Source of the DNA: Cannabis sativa
Taxonomy: Eukaryota; Streptophyta; Magnoliopsida; Rosales; Cannabaceae
Direction: 5' to 3'
NCBI RefSeq assembly: GCF_029168945.1
Contig: NC_083604.1
Location: 62,698,211-62,762,210 of the forward strand
Length of the DNA: 64,000 nucleotides
Under the pieces are notes generated by a model, which saw only the letters and a program-made list of their open reading frames with translations, did not search any database and had not been told where the DNA came from. Both the position numbers and the translations under genes were made by a program. Shown here one piece after another: positions 11,822 to 24,284 of the stretch (its first letter is position 1; each line of letters begins with the position of its first letter).

Positions 11822-12746
11822 AAAGCTCACCTACAAGCATCAAAACCAGAATAAAACTTCATATTCATGCATAATAAAGCTGGAGAAACCAATCTCAAAC
11901 TCATGCAACAAACACAGCAACTAATTTCAAAATTTCTCTTTTAAAACTAAAGCTTTTGAACCAAAAAAATCTAAACTAGGTTAAATCCAATCAAACAAGC
12001 ACCAAAACAGATTCAATCCACTCAATCCAACATGCTTAAACCTCTTAATACAACAACAAAATCACAGCAACAACATCAACACAAAACTAGCATGCAACAC
12101 TCATCTTTTTAATCAAAATTTCAAGAAACTAAAAGAGCAAGATGAAAAAACTTTACCAACAATTAAAGATCACCAAAATCTTGCTAAAATGAGCTAGATT
12201 CACCAAGAAAAATCCCACTTCCTTGCTGCTCAAGGAGGGCCTAATAGAGAGGAAAAGAGAGAGAGCTTTTTCACAATTTTTCTAACTTTTCTAACTTTGG
12301 AAAATGAAAATAAAGGTTTTAATTACATACTTCAGCCAATATAAATGCCACATAATCACATAATTTCCAATTACAATGTCCACTAAAGGACAAAATATCA
12401 TTGGGGCAAAATGACCAATTTGCCCCTCCATACTAAAACAACATAAAGGCACTAAAGGGATATTTTGGGAAATTCTAAATTCCCGGCCAAATCCTGACAT
12501 TCCCAATGTCTAAATAACCACCCCCTAATACTAACATACTAAGTTGTGATTGCACTGAGCCAAACACCGAGTTCCATGTTACCGGGCACCGAAAATGCAA
12601 AATTATGAAAATCACTAAATGACATAAAATGCATTTCAGAATTCAATAATAACAGTATAATTAATTATTTAAATATCTATAAATAATTTTCCACAATTAA
12701 ACATGATTAACTTCTAATTTCCAAATTAAACTAAGCGGTCTTTACA

Positions 12747-15700
12747 GAAGTCATCATAACATAAATCAACATTCTCCTCATCCTTTTCATTCTCTAAGAA
12801 CCTCCTCTCTCGTGTCGATAAAACAACAGAGATGAATGGATAATTATTGCTTCCTCTCTTACTTAAATCAACCAAAGTAAAACCAAGCTCGTCAGTTTTT
12901 ACTCCAACATTGTTGTCAACCCAAGAACATTTAAAAAGTAGAATTCGGAACGCAAAATAATTGAGCTCCCATATTTCTTCAACAAATCCATAATACGTCA
13001 TAGTACCTAAAACTGAGTTTTTATCTTTTGTACTTACAAAATGCATAGTTTCTGTGAAGATACGTATGCCACTATTTTTAACCTCTCGAGCATCATCTCT
13101 TGGCTTTTTATGGAAATGTTTACCCTTTACAATGTACGCTTCATACTTTGCCACCGCAAAAGTTGGTCCAAGGGAAATATGACTCAACACATCGGATACT
13201 CCATGATTCAGTTCGTTCAACTTTGCTATAATGGTATTCCTTAATCGCCCAATGAAAGTTTGACGATGCTGGTCCGCAACCCATTTTTGTTTATTTTTAT
13301 GATTTCTTGGAATCATTGATTGTAACAGCTTTGTATGGTCACTGTAAAACAAGTAAGGTAAATCAAGTTATTGTTTCATCGTTACTTAAGAAATGTTAAT
13401 CAAAGGAAAAACTGCTTACATTATATGGCTGAACCTCTGCATTATTATTCATCACGACTAATTGAGCTTGATCTAGTTCAAGCTTGGACATTGTCACCAT
13501 TGTCCTGTTCCCCCTTAATCCTCTATCAACCTCAACTCCAGCCATGTACCCTGAACAAAATTCCACAGCCTCTTTAGAAATGTAGCACTCAACCATAAAT
13601 GCTTCTGGCCGATAGTGGTTACGCACATAACTTTTAAGCACCTTCATATTTCTTTCAAATGGATACATCCATCTCGCCCAAATTGCCCACATAACCTTAC
13701 TTCTCTTACTAGATGAACCATTAAATGTATCATGATGTCAAAAAAAGATGGCGAAAAAAAGTTCTCCAGGTTGCATAATGTTTTGACTACATGTTCATGT
13801 AATACATCTAACTTATCCAATTTTAATTCCTTCCCACACAACTTATTAAAGAAATGCAAACATGTGTCAAACACTCTCGAACATTTTTCCGCAAGACTGA
13901 TCTAATGGAAATTGAAAGTAGATGTTGCATTAACACATGTCAATCATGTGATTTTAGACCCATTAGTTTCAATTCAGCTTCATTTACCAAGTTTTTGATT
14001 TTAGACGAGTAACCATCATGTACTTTTATATTTGCATATGATTTGCAAACTATTTGTTTTTCCTTTTTAAACAAAGTGAAACAAGCAGAAGGTAAATATA
14101 ATCGTTTACCTTTCTTCTCAGGTGCCAAAGATTGTCGTATACCTATTTCAACGAGACCTAAATGACTATTTAGACCATCCTTAGTTTTGCAGGGAATATC
14201 AAGTAAGGTACCGATAATACTCTCACACACATTTTTTTCAATATGCATGACATCCAAACAATGTCGAACAAGTAAACTTTTCCAATATGAAAGACAAAAA
14301 AAGATTGACTTTCTTTGAAAACAACCATTTGTTTTCTTATTTTTTTTTTGCATCTTTCTATACTTAAAATCTACAAGTTCTACTTGTTGGAGAATTTGTT
14401 CCCCTGATAATGGCAAAGGAGCCATATCTCCCTCTTTCGTACCATCGAATGCTTTCTTCTTTCATCTATCAGGATGATTTGTAGGCAAATACCGTCTGTG
14501 ACCCATATAACACATCTTGTGTCCGTTTGCCAAGCAACAAGCCCATGTGTTGGTACAACAAATCGGACAACCTTCGTAACCTTTAGTGCTTAAGCCTAAT
14601 AAATTACTGTAAGCTTGAAAATCACTGACAATTCACAATAACACTGCTTTCAGATTAAAGAATTCTTTTTTAAAACCATCATAGGCCTGAACACCATTCT
14701 CATACAATTCTATTAAATCGTCAATCAATGGTTCCAAATATACATCGATATTATGTCCGGGTTGTTGCAGGCCTGATATAATTAAAGAAAGCATATTAAA
14801 TTTCCTCTTCATCACAAACCAGGGAGGAAGATTGTACATAACAAGGAAGACATGCCATTAACTATGACGACTACTTAGAGATCTATTTAGATTTATTCCA
14901 TCCGCAGACAGACCGAGACGAATGTGTCTTGGTTTAGATTTAAATTTAGGATTTATTTAGTTTACTTTTTTCCAAGCTTGGGACTCTGCAGGATTTCTGG
15001 GTTTTCTTGGTCTCATACCAAATCAATTTTTTAGAATGTTCTGCACTACGATATAATCGTTTCAGTCACGGAATCAAAGGAATGTACCACATCACTTTTG
15101 GGGGGATAAGTTTCCTATTCACCTTACTCTTGTTTACTTTGTGGCGGAATAAACCACAAGTTAGGCAATAATCCATATCTGCATATTCCTTACGATATAA
15201 AATGCAATCGTTCGGACAAGCATGGATTTTTTCATACTTCAATCCTATGGAATTTAATTTCTTTTCACTTCATATGTAGATTCCGGGAAGCAGTTGTCAA
15301 ATGGTAAGATATCTTTAAAAGCAGCTAAAAATTGAGTAAAACATTTATCGCTCACTCCATTTTCTACTTTGACGTTGTAAAACTTTACCATTATTGGTAA
15401 TCTTAGTTTTTTACAACCATCGAACAGGGTTTATCACTTAGAAAATTATCGAATTTTTCAGGATCATTAAGAAATTCCTCCTGTGCTTTATTAAGCAAGT
15501 CCAATGGATGGTCATCGAAATCATTACCCTCGATATCATCTACCCCCGCTTTCCTAATGGATATGGATCATCAGCTAAATGTTCGCCATGCCAATACCAA
15601 GTAGTATAACTTCTATTAAAACCTCGTAAATATACATGGTCCTTAATTATTGTAATATTTCTTTTACATCCATTACAATAATCTACACACGGACAATAAA

Positions 15701-15806
15701 TACGTTTGGGATTTTTAGAATTCTTTAAGGAAAACTCTAAAAATGCATCGAACTCTACTTGAAATCACAGTGTGTCGCTCTCCTCATGCATTCATGATTT
15801 ATCCAT
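12747..15806 (-). pseudogene. TNP2-like CACTA transposase, degraded
   Basis: The start is the ATG at 15806 (MDKS-stop-MHEE, TGA at 15792-15794). An N-terminal transposase-associated domain follows, with YCNGCKRNI and a YTTWYWHGE phrase near 15580-15690. The Transposase_21 core follows: YNLPPWFVMKRKFNMLSLII (14839 onward) and RHCLDVMHIEKNVCESIIGT with LDIPCKTKDG (within 14425-13940), the best-known signature of TNP2. A DUF4218-like part covers about 13874-13396 (KLDVLHEHVVKTLCNLE, WARWMYPFERNMKVLKSYVR). A DUF4216-like part runs 13352-12747 (FKCSWVDNN, GFTLVDLSKRG) and is cut by solo LTR 'A'; its last residues before the stop at 12726 come from the LTR. The domains are split across several frames with stops. 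In En/Spm elements this protein recognises the ends and catalyses excision. Confidence 0.82.
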
Positions 15807-15812
15807 AACAAA

Positions 15813-17350
15813 TATCTTAACTCAAAAAATTCAGTGTTTAGTAACTAATTATAACTAGTTACTACTTACACAATGTAACTAAGTAGATTTCTCACAATTA
15901 ATTCATATTAATTTATATATTACTAAAATTATTGTTTTAGTTTGGTTCAATTTATTAAGTTGTATAAGTTGTAAAAATTGTAATTAACTAACTAGGGTAG
16001 TGTTTAGTTGATGGTAATGTTGGTAGAATTGAAATGACTTTTCTTAAAGTGAATCCACTTATTTGTTTGGTTTGTCATTTATAATTAAAAAGTTTATATA
16101 AATGTGTTATGTCACCTAATTTCTTACAACTAGCGAGTAATTAACTAGTTATGTATATTATGTACTTTTCATTTAATATTTATGTTTTTTTAGTAAAATT
16201 TATTCTAATTCTACCAAAATTTTAGCAGCATAACAGCTGTAATTGGACGTTTCCAAAAATTTTAAGAGTGCCTAAAGTAACAAACAAAACAAATATAACA
16301 ATACAAAACAAACAAAATAACATAAACAATACAAAATTTATCCATCCATCCGACCGCAGTACATGTATTCGCAGAACCTACTTCACTACGAATAAATATT
16401 TAAGATATTTAAACTCCACTAAGCATGCATTGATAATTAATTATAATAACAAAAAGTTAGTGAATGTATATACCTATAGCACGTTAAAATCCAATCAATA
16501 CCGAAATATGTCAAACCTCAAAAATTAGCTCACAACCTACAATATAATGCAATATACAACCAAATTAGAATTTTAATTATTTAATTACTTACTAATTATT
16601 AAAAAATGTAATAAGTTACTAGTTACTAAATTCTATAGTTAATTTTTTTAAAAAAGAACATATACAGATATAATCAATTATATATCACACTAACATAATT
16701 TTAAAAACTTTATTTCTAAACTAATTAAATCCCTACTACCTCATTCTCATTTACAATAAATATATATACAATACAATTACATAAAATACACAAATAATAT
16801 ACACACAATATATATAAACACATATTCAATAATAAAACACAAAATGTATACCATTATATTATATATCAAGTTAATAAATATTTACTTTATAAACGCAATC
16901 TGACAACAAATTGCAACAAAAATCCGGCCACCTATAGCACACACAAAACATAATATTAATAAAATGGAAAAATCCCAAAAAAATTTACAAAAATGAAAAT
17001 ATAGCAATGTACATTAATAAAATGAATAGAACTCATGTTTATACCTTAATGGACATTGAGATTCAATATTTTTTCTATTAAAATGGGTGGCCGGAGTTAT
17101 ACCACTACTTTTTTTATAATAGGTTCAGTTATAGTGATAGAAGGGAAAAAATTTAAACTTTTTTACAGTATAGGTTTAGGTATTGAAAATAAAAGATTTT
17201 AAAACAAAAATGGGTAAAATGGTGAAAAAATGAGGAGAATGAGGCTTTTTTATGGGTGGTTGGCGAGGATTTTTTCGTGGGTATGGGGCTGCTATGGCTG
17301 GCTGTTCTTCGTGTTCAATAAGTTGTGAAATGGAGAAGACGATACTATTT
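15813..17350. other. Upstream noncoding part of the CACTA element
   Basis: AT-rich and free of recognisable frames. It probably contained the promoter of the minus-strand TNP2 gene. The part at about 16190-16455 is a diverged same-orientation copy of about 3950-4170 near the other end of the element. Confidence 0.5.
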
Positions 17351-17354
17351 GGGG

Positions 17355-17480
17355 TCTGATATATAAACCTATGGCGTCGGTTATTTAGTATTGATCGACG
17401 CCATAGGTGCACACGTGTCGAATAATGAGTGCACCTATGGCGTCGGTTAATACCAAATAACTGATGCCATAGGGTTAATA
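17355..17480. repeat. Right subterminal repeats of the CACTA element
   Basis: Copies of CCTATGGCGTCGGTTA occur in both orientations (about 17369-17384, 17396-17406 and 17434-17449), matching the cluster at the left end. The inner TIR motif AAAAAACTGCCTCTAAA also appears twice (about 17555 and 17636). Confidence 0.75.
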
Positions 17481-17635
17481 AAAAACTCTTAATTTTACCC
17501 CAACCCCCAACCGATAAAATAGATATAATTAAATTCTATACCTACGGTTTTTACCAAAAAACTGCCTCTAAATATAAATTTCAAACCAGGTAGGTATTTT
17601 CACACCTTTTAGCTTCCCTTTTTATATAATGACTC

Positions 17636-17672
17636 GAAAAAACTGCCTCTAAAGACCATAATTATAGTAGTG
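17636..17672 (-). repeat. Right terminal inverted repeat of the CACTA element
   Basis: Ends ATTATAGTAGTG. Its complement begins CACTACTATAAT and continues into TTTAGAGGCAGTTTTTT, matching the left end. Confidence 0.85.
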
Positions 17673-17677
17673 CACTC

Positions 17678-18787
17678 TCTTCAAAATTACGAATCCTACA
17701 ATTTAACAATATTTGGTAGTCTTTCACCTATCTCTTTACTAGCTAGGTAGCAACAATGTCTTTCCACAAAAGAAAAGAATCTGTGAAAGTGTTGTCATTC
17801 TGACTAACACACAAACTTAAGCAGTAAAGGACCATCATAATACAAATTTATAGTCCAATTCTCAATTCAAAATCTGAAAATAGCCAACCCTAGGTTTTAT
17901 ATGTGCATAATAATTAATGGCAAATGTGAAATGAAACCTCACCAATTTATATGCCTTCCGAAAGTGTCTCTTTTCTGTAGCCGATCCATCTCATTCTGCA
18001 AAATTATCATCGATTGCCATTAACAGTAGCCAATATGGTGAAAAACTTAAAAGTTTTAATTCTTACATCCCCTTTCAAAAATGTAACATATATAGCTAAG
18101 AGAAAATGCAACTCAATAAAATAAATTTACATAAATACCCCCAACTATATACATAATTTCAAAATTAAATTAAACAAAACTAAATATCAGTATTTTTCGC
18201 AACAACAAAAATAGTGTAGTTTTGAGTGTAATAACTGATTGTAACACCAAGCGAGGTTACACATAAAATCCTTTATTTTAAATATTAGAATAAAAAATTT
18301 ATCAAGAGTGCTCTTAGAGCATCTCCAATGGTAAAAAATTAAGGGATGCTTACTTAGGTGGATAGATGAAGTGGCAAAATATTGAGATACTATACTATTA
18401 GAGGAACAAGAATGATATTCTAGGAATATGTGTGAATGCTATACAGCAGCATTGATGCTATTATTATTTTTTTAATAAATAATTAAAACTAAAAAATTAT
18501 TGTTGTTAAAAAATTAAATAATAATGTGTGAGATCATAATTATAGTATTTTTGAAGAGTGATTTTAGAAGTAAGAGTGCCAAAAATAGTAAGGAAAAGAT
18601 ATAAAATAAAATATTATATTTTTGGATGATGTAGAGATTTTTAACGTCTTAAAAAATGCTACTATTAGAGATGCTCTTATAGTCTTATATAATGTATATA
18701 GTCAAATGTCAAATTCAAAATTTAATTTTTCAAAAAATTAATTGATTATATAAATATTAAAAAATAAATATTGCCGATGTAATTAAA
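17678..18787. repeat. Tandem duplication, copy 1 (left part)
   Basis: Together with 25288-25530 this is one copy of a roughly 1-kb unit; the second copy is 25531-26490. The copies share long stretches such as 'GTAGCAACAATGTCTTTC', 'ATTCTGACTAACACACAAA' and 'GTAGCCGATCCATCTCATT'. Copy 1 contains a MITE (18317-18676) and is then split by the gypsy element. On the minus strand, 18001-17947 looks like a small exon (TTTTGCAG acceptor, EMDRLQKRDTFGRHIN, then GTGAGG), so the unit may derive from a gene fragment I cannot identify. Confidence 0.7.
18317..18676. mobile_element. PIF/Harbinger-type MITE
   Basis: 360 bp with inverted ends (GAGCATCTCCAATGGTA, and reversed GAGCATCTCTAATAGTA) and a TTA duplication at 18314-18316 and 18677-18679. 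The unoccupied site is preserved in the second tandem copy near 26142-26156 (GTGCTCTTATAGTC with a single TTA), which confirms both the ends and the target duplication. TTA duplications are typical of the PIF/Harbinger group. Confidence 0.9.
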
Positions 18788-19790
18788 TGTAACGCCCTAA
18801 TGCTAAGGCACGCTACAGTGCTTTTTTTTAATTATTGTGCAATCTTTGCTAATCAAAGAAATTTCTCGAAAAACGTGTCAAATTAAAACTTTTGCATTAA
18901 ATACTAAACTTTGTAATTTAATAAAATATTTACAAGTGGCGGGATCCCGTTTTTTTTTTAAACTTTATAAAATTTACTTTTCAAGCATACATTCCAAAAT
19001 ATACAGATTTACAGGTCGCACAGTGACTTTCAAAATACAACTCCCAGATGTCCCGAGACCGAACACTCCAGGTCGCGCTGCTTTGACATGTACAATCTCA
19101 CCCGAGCTCAGGTTCACTCATGTTCAGCCTTCGCCTTTCCTTTACCTTAACTGGAATCTCCCAAGGTTCCTTGCTAAAATCACCAAGATTCAGCAGCCCT
19201 TTTTCCTTGCCCTTGCTGGTTACGAAGAGAGAGAGAGAGAGAAGAAGGGAGCTTTTCCTTTGAATTTCTTAATTTCCTTCTAATTTTCTAAATGGGATAA
19301 ATGAAATAAATTCATTTAGGGAAAATCCATTTCCCTTGGCTGAAAACAAGTGGCCACGTGCCACACTTTTAGGCAGCCACACAACCCCAAACAAATTACC
19401 ACTTTGCCCTTTAAGTTAACAACTTAGGTGTCTCAAAAGCTAGGGGTAAAATGGTCAATTCCATAACCCCGCTCAATCCCGACAAAATATTTCCTTTAAA
19501 ATATTTCCCACTAAGAAATAAGGTTCTAAACTTACCCATGTGATCAATCTAGCCATCCATCGCATTTTCCGTTGTCGCCGAACAAAAATTACAAAAATAA
19601 CATATTACACATATAAGCTAGATAATACCCCTAGAGTTTAATAAAATCTCCGGAATTAAGAAATTATAATTCTAATATTTATTTCTAAATATTGGGGTCC
19701 ACAATTAAATTAATTCACAAATAATAATAAAATAATAAAAATTAGTGCTAATTGCCTTTACTAAACCATATTACTAAAGCGGTCATTACA
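18788..19790 (-). repeat. 3' LTR of the gypsy element
   Basis: Read on minus it starts TGTAATGACCGCTTTAG and ends TTAGGGCGTTACA. A GA microsatellite lies at about 19226-19241. The 148-residue open frame at 18837-19283 lies wholly inside the LTR and is not a gene. Confidence 0.95.
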
Positions 19791-19806
19791 ATTATCCCCC
19801 CGATAA
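19791..19806 (-). other. Polypurine tract of the gypsy element
   Basis: Directly next to the 3' LTR, the minus strand reads ATCGGGGGGATAAT. Such a G-run primes plus-strand DNA synthesis in retrotransposons. Confidence 0.8.
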
Positions 19807-19811
19807 TAGGA

Positions 19812-21717
19812 TTTCGTCCCCGAAATCTAATCTGAATAGCTCTGGATGTTGAGTCCTCATATCCGACTCTAATTCTCAGGTGACTTCTTCCACCTTACTG
19901 TTCCTCCAGAGTACTTTAACCAGTGCAATAGTCTTGTTTCGAAGAACTTTTTCCTTCCTATCCAAAATCTGCACAGGTTGCTCTTCATAGGATAAGTTTG
20001 ATTGTAGTTCAAGGGCTTCATAACTCAAGATGTGAGTCGGGTCTGACACGTATTTCCTTAACATAGAAATGTGAAATACGTCATGAACAGCCGATAGTGC
20101 TGGTGGTAAGGCTAGCCGATACGCTACCTGCCCGACCTTCTCATGTATCTGAAATGGCCCAATGAACCTAGGGCTTAACTTACCCTTCTTCCCGAAGCGT
20201 CTAATACCCTTCATTAGTGAAACCCGCAGGAAAACATGTTTTCCTGCCTGAAATGTAACATCTCTACGCTTCGGATCAGCATAACTTTTCTGCCTGCTTT
20301 GAGAAGCAAGCATCTCAGCCTTGATCTTATTAATAGCCTTATTGGTCCTCTGCACTAACTCTAGACCCAGGTACTTCCTTTCTCCTGTCTCGTCCCAATG
20401 AATAGGAGAACGACATTTTCTACCATATAACATCTCATAGGGAGTCATCCCTATTGTACTTTGGTAGCTGTTGTTGTAGGAGAATTCAATTAAAGGCAAG
20501 TACTTTCTCCATGAACCCTCAAAGTCCATGACACAGGCTCGCAGTAGGTCTTCTAAAATCTGGATAGTTCCTTCTGACTGACCATCGGTCTGAGGGTGAA
20601 AGGTTGTGCTAAACTTTAACTTGGTACCCATAGCCTTCTGAAGACTCACCCAAAACTTCGATGTGAACTTTGGATCCCTATCTGATACAATAGATTTAGG
20701 GGCTCCATGGAGACGAACTATCTCCTTCATATACAATTCAGCATACTGATCCACTGAATAGGTAACTTTCACTGGTAGAAAGTGAGCCGACTTTGTGAAT
20801 CTGTCTACAATGACCCATACTGAATCATACATCCCCGTAGTTCTAGGCAAACCAGTTACAAAGTCCATTGCAATGTCCTCCCACTTCCATTCTGGAAGGA
20901 CTAAAGGTTGCAATAATCCTGCCGGCCTCTGATGTTCAGCCTTAATCTGCTGGCAGGTTAAACACTTGGACACATAGTCCACCACACCCCTTTTCATCCC
21001 ATACCACCAGAAGTAGGGTTTCAAATCCTGATACATTTTGGTGGTTCCCGGATGCAATGAATAAGGCGTGGTATGAGCTTCATCAAGTATCTCTCTCTTA
21101 AGCTCATCAACATTAGGAACACAAACTCGAGCTTTATATAACAACATTCCACTGCTCGAGACTGAAAAGCCTCTAGGCCGACCAGCCACTACTTCGTCTC
21201 GAACTTTAATTAGCTCGGGATCTTCCAGCTGTGCCTTTCTGATTCTCTCCAATAGATCAGATTGGAGTGTTAAATTATGTAATTTCCCGACCACAAACTC
21301 AATCTCTGCACTAACCATTTCTGAGGCTAGTTGAGGGGCTATCATAATCGTAGTATAAACTTGCCCGGGACCCTTTCTGCTTAAAGCATCGGCCACAACA
21401 TTGGCTTTCCCGGGGTGATACAGTATTTCACAATCGTAGTCCTTAACTAACTCCAACCACCTTCTCTGCCTCATATTTAGATCTTTCTGGGTGAAAAAGT
21501 ATTTGAGACTTTTATGATCAGTATAAATCTCACACTTTTCACCGTAAAGATAATGTTGCCAAATCTTTAAAGCAAAAACCACAGCAGCGAGCTCTAAATC
21601 ATGAGTTGGGTAACGCTGCTTATAATCCTTCAGTTGACGAGAGGCATAGGCTATAACTCTATCAGCTTGCATCAAAACACATCCCAGACCCTGTCTGGAT
21701 GCATCACAATAAACCAC
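19812..21717 (-). pseudogene. Gypsy RNase H, integrase and chromodomain region
   Basis: The open frame 21717-19876 (613 residues from a GTG codon) is uninterrupted. RNase H occupies about residues 1-115: [23 protein letters not shown] and [10 protein letters not shown]. The integrase has a zinc-binding start (H and H in the [11 protein letters not shown] region, then [12 protein letters not shown]). Its core shows the D, D and E residues in [15 protein letters not shown] and GQSEG. After the core come [25 protein letters not shown] and a chromodomain-like segment ([15 protein letters not shown]). The frame stops at TGA (19876-19878) where chromoviruses carry a conserved Trp, although similarity continues to about 19812. 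The upstream stop near 21735 separates it from the reverse transcriptase, so it would not be made as part of a polyprotein. Confidence 0.88.
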
Positions 21718-21734
21718 AAATTTTTCTTGATCTC

Positions 21735-22520
21735 ATGGCAAAGCTAACACCGGAGTTGTTATCAAACGTTGCTTCAGCTCCTGAAAACTTGTTTCACACT
21801 TATCTGACCACACAAATCTCTGATTATTTCTTAGTCAATTCGGTTAGGGGCATAGAAAGTTTAGAAAATCCTTCGACGAAACGTCGATAATACCCTGCTA
21901 ACCCGAGAAAACTTCGAATTTCCGTCACAGACTTGGGCCTCGGCCAATTCTTCACTGGTTCCACCTTGTTTGCATCGACCATAATTCCATTCTTCCCAAC
22001 AATATGTCCCAGAAAGGACACTTCAGACAACCAGAATTCGCACTTTTGAACTTGGCATACAACTTGTGATCCCTAAGTCGCTGTAACACCATTCGAAGAT
22101 GATGCTCGTGCTCCTCTTCTGACTGAGAGTATACAAGAATGTCATCGATAAACACTATAACGCAGTTATCGAGGAAATCCTTGAATACCCTATTCATGAG
22201 ATCCATAAAAGCCGCAGGAGCATTAGTCAATCCGAATGACATTACCAGAAACTCATAGTGCCCATATCTGGTTCTAAAAGCAGTCTTCGGTATGTCCTCC
22301 TCCCGAATTCTGAGTTGGTAATCAGATCGTAAATCAATCCTCGAAAACTCTGTCGTTCCCTGAAGCTGATCAAACAGATCGTCGATTCAGGGCAACGGGT
22401 ACTTGTTCTTAATCATTAATTTGTTTAGTTCCTGATTATTAATACATATTCTGAGGGAACCATCTTTCTTCTTTACAAACAGAACCGGAGCTCCCTAGGG
22501 CGATGCACTGGGTCGGATAA
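21735..22520 (-). pseudogene. Gypsy reverse transcriptase region, broken
   Basis: Recognisable motifs in order: [18 protein letters not shown], then [30 protein letters not shown] and [12 protein letters not shown] (the catalytic DD pair is present), then [11 protein letters not shown] and [14 protein letters not shown]. Breaks: TAG at 22495-22497, TGA at 22387-22389, a one-base frameshift near 22035-22050, a TAA after LTELTKK at 21824, and a TGA near 21735. In this family the first two stop positions are normally Trp and Arg. Confidence 0.88.
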
Positions 22521-23100
22521 ACCCAATGTCAAAGCATCCCCTGAAGTTGCAACTTAAACTCCTTGAGTTCGGCTGGAGCCATTCTATATGGAAACTTTAG
22601 AAACAGGTTCGACTCCAGGTGCCAGATCAATTACAAAATCAACCTCTCGCTGTGGCGGCAATCCCGGTAATTCCTCGGGAAACACATCAAGAAAAATCTT
22701 TCACCACCCTGATTGCCTCATGCCCAAATGTTTCAGGTCTGCTGGAGTCAATTACCACTGCTAGAAATCCTACACAGCCACTGCATAGTAAATCCCTAGC
22801 CCTTAGTACAGATATAACCGGGATCCGAAACCCCTGGATTGATCCAACATAACCAAATGGATCTTTACCTTCCGGATGAAAAATCACCATTTTCCGCCTA
22901 CAATCTAAACTGGCTGAATACTTGGACAAAAATCCACTTCCAGTATAATGGCAAACTCAGTTAATTTCAACTCTATAAAGTCAGTACTTAACTTCCAATC
23001 TTCGATCCTAACTGGCTTAGACCTAATGTGCCTATTAAAGATAATCAATTCCCCGCTAGGCATTAGGGTTCCAAACCCTCTTTCTAAAACATCACAAGGC

Positions 23101-24006
23101 CTACCCTAAAAGATCAACCACTCTTATAATTACATATAAGCGTGTAGCTCCCGAGTTAAACATCACAATGTAAAAGAAGTCGCTTACAAAGAACTGACCT
23201 GCCACTACAGAAGGGCTTGCTGCATCATCAGCTCGAGCATTAGCATTCACCGGGGTAGGAACAAATACCGCTTTCTGCTCTTGTTCTTCTTTCTCCACCT
23301 GTGGGCAATCTTTCTTAAAATGTCCAACCTTGCCACATTGAAAACATACTTTTCGGTTGCATTCTCCGGGATGGTGTTTCATGCAACGTGGGCACTCAGG
23401 GTAAGAATAACCCTGGCGTGCTCCCTTGCCTTGAAACCTTCGGAACCGCTTGTTCTGTCTTAAACCCACCACTGATGACGTAGGTTTCCTCTTTCGCTCA
23501 ATCATGGAGCTCCTACCACTTCCACCATATTCTGGATTCAGGCAGGTATTATTCTGACCCCCTACAATAATCTCCTGAGGTCTCATAATAATTTTCTCAG
23601 GGCTTCCAACCCAAGAAGCATTCTTCACATTTGAACCTCCCTGAAGGTCTGAAGGTTCTTGAATCCAAATCTTTTCATGCAATGGTTCCACTTGAGTACC
23701 AGCCATTCCATGTTTCGCTGGTAATACCGAATCAAAAATGATTGGCTTATGTGGTAAAGATATTACAGGAGACCTTTGCTGTTTCAACCTCTGAATTACT
23801 TCTTCATGTCGTTGAATCACAGCTTCTATTTTTGCAAACCTTTGCTCCAAATCCAACGGAGCTTGTGACGGATAACCATCACTCCCGTCGGAAGCCCTCC
23901 AAGGGATTTCACCTTGGTAACGGGGACAACTTGAACTCCATTCTCTCCAACCGTTACTAGCCCTGGCCACTTTATTCTGACTCTCCATAATGCACCAGGT
24001 GTCCAT
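23101..24006 (-). pseudogene. Gypsy gag and protease start, truncated
   Basis: This open frame of 301 residues begins at 24006 (MDTWCIMESQNKVARASNG). Residues about 50-75 (DLEQRFAKIEAVIQRHEEV) look coiled-coil. A zinc knuckle CFQCGKVGHFKKDC lies at about residues 219-232, preceded by a second Cys/His cluster CPRCMKHHPGEC. The protease active site reads FNSGA (Asn codon at 23155-23157) where aspartic proteases need DSGA or DTGA. Compared with usual chromoviral gags the central capsid domain is not recognisable between the coiled coil and the knuckle, so an internal deletion is likely. The frame ends at 23101; the linker to the reverse transcriptase (22520-23100) has only fragments. Confidence 0.82.
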
Positions 24007-24267
24007 TCTATAAGACTAACCTGTCAGTTAGTAAGTCAGCTTGGTCAGGCAACGGCCTATTTACATACTTACTACCGCACTTATGGATTTTAAGGCAATG
24101 CACTTAACATAAACAGTTATAATCTAATATGCTTCCTAACATGCTTTCCCATTCGTAATTTTTTTAAAAGAAAATACTAAACAAGTACGGGCTTACTGAA
24201 CCGTGAACCGAGCTTTCTCTGATGAAGATTGTACATATCTTAGCAAGCTTCGGTAGACAAACCTGGC

Positions 24268-24280
24268 GGCTCTGATACCA
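24268..24280 (-). other. Primer-binding site of the gypsy element
   Basis: The minus strand reads TGGTATCAGAGCC four bases from the 5' LTR, complementary to the 3' end of initiator methionine tRNA, the usual primer of this group. Confidence 0.93.
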
Positions 24281-24284
24281 AAAT

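Larger units (their letters stand above)
8310..12746 (-). mobile_element. Solo gypsy LTR 'A', carrying another solo LTR
   Basis: On the plus strand it begins TGTAACACCCTAACTAG and ends AAGCGGTCTTTACA, so the LTR reads in minus orientation. Perfect 5-bp duplications GAAGT flank it (8305-8309 and 12747-12751). The native length without the nested copy at 9743-11821 is about 2.35 kb. It interrupts the DUF4216-like part of the CACTA transposase. It carries probable splice sites: a TTG|GTAAAG donor at about 12156 and a TGTGTAG acceptor at 8644, read on minus. It also has a conserved GAG|GTAAGA donor at 9243, so the LTR probably contains an intron. Confidence 0.9.
1883..17672 (-). mobile_element. 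CACTA (En/Spm-type) DNA transposon, degraded, with nested insertions
   Basis: The left end reads CACTACTAGG and the right end, read inward on the other strand, CACTACTATA. Both ends continue into a shared TTTAGANGCAGTTTTT block. Flanking triplets are CAT (1880-1882) and CAC (17673-17675), so the expected 3-bp duplication has one mismatch. Inside, on the minus strand in order, are a TNP2-like transposase, a Transposase_24-type gene and an Ulp1-like protease domain, which is a known CACTA gene set. Three solo LTRs interrupt it. Without them and their target duplications the element would be about 9.2 kb. Stops in every gene make it non-autonomous. Confidence 0.88.

Noticed and set aside
18837..19283. 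148-residue open frame as a gene
   Set aside because: It lies entirely in a gypsy LTR and is mirrored, with shifts, in the other LTR (24577-24783).
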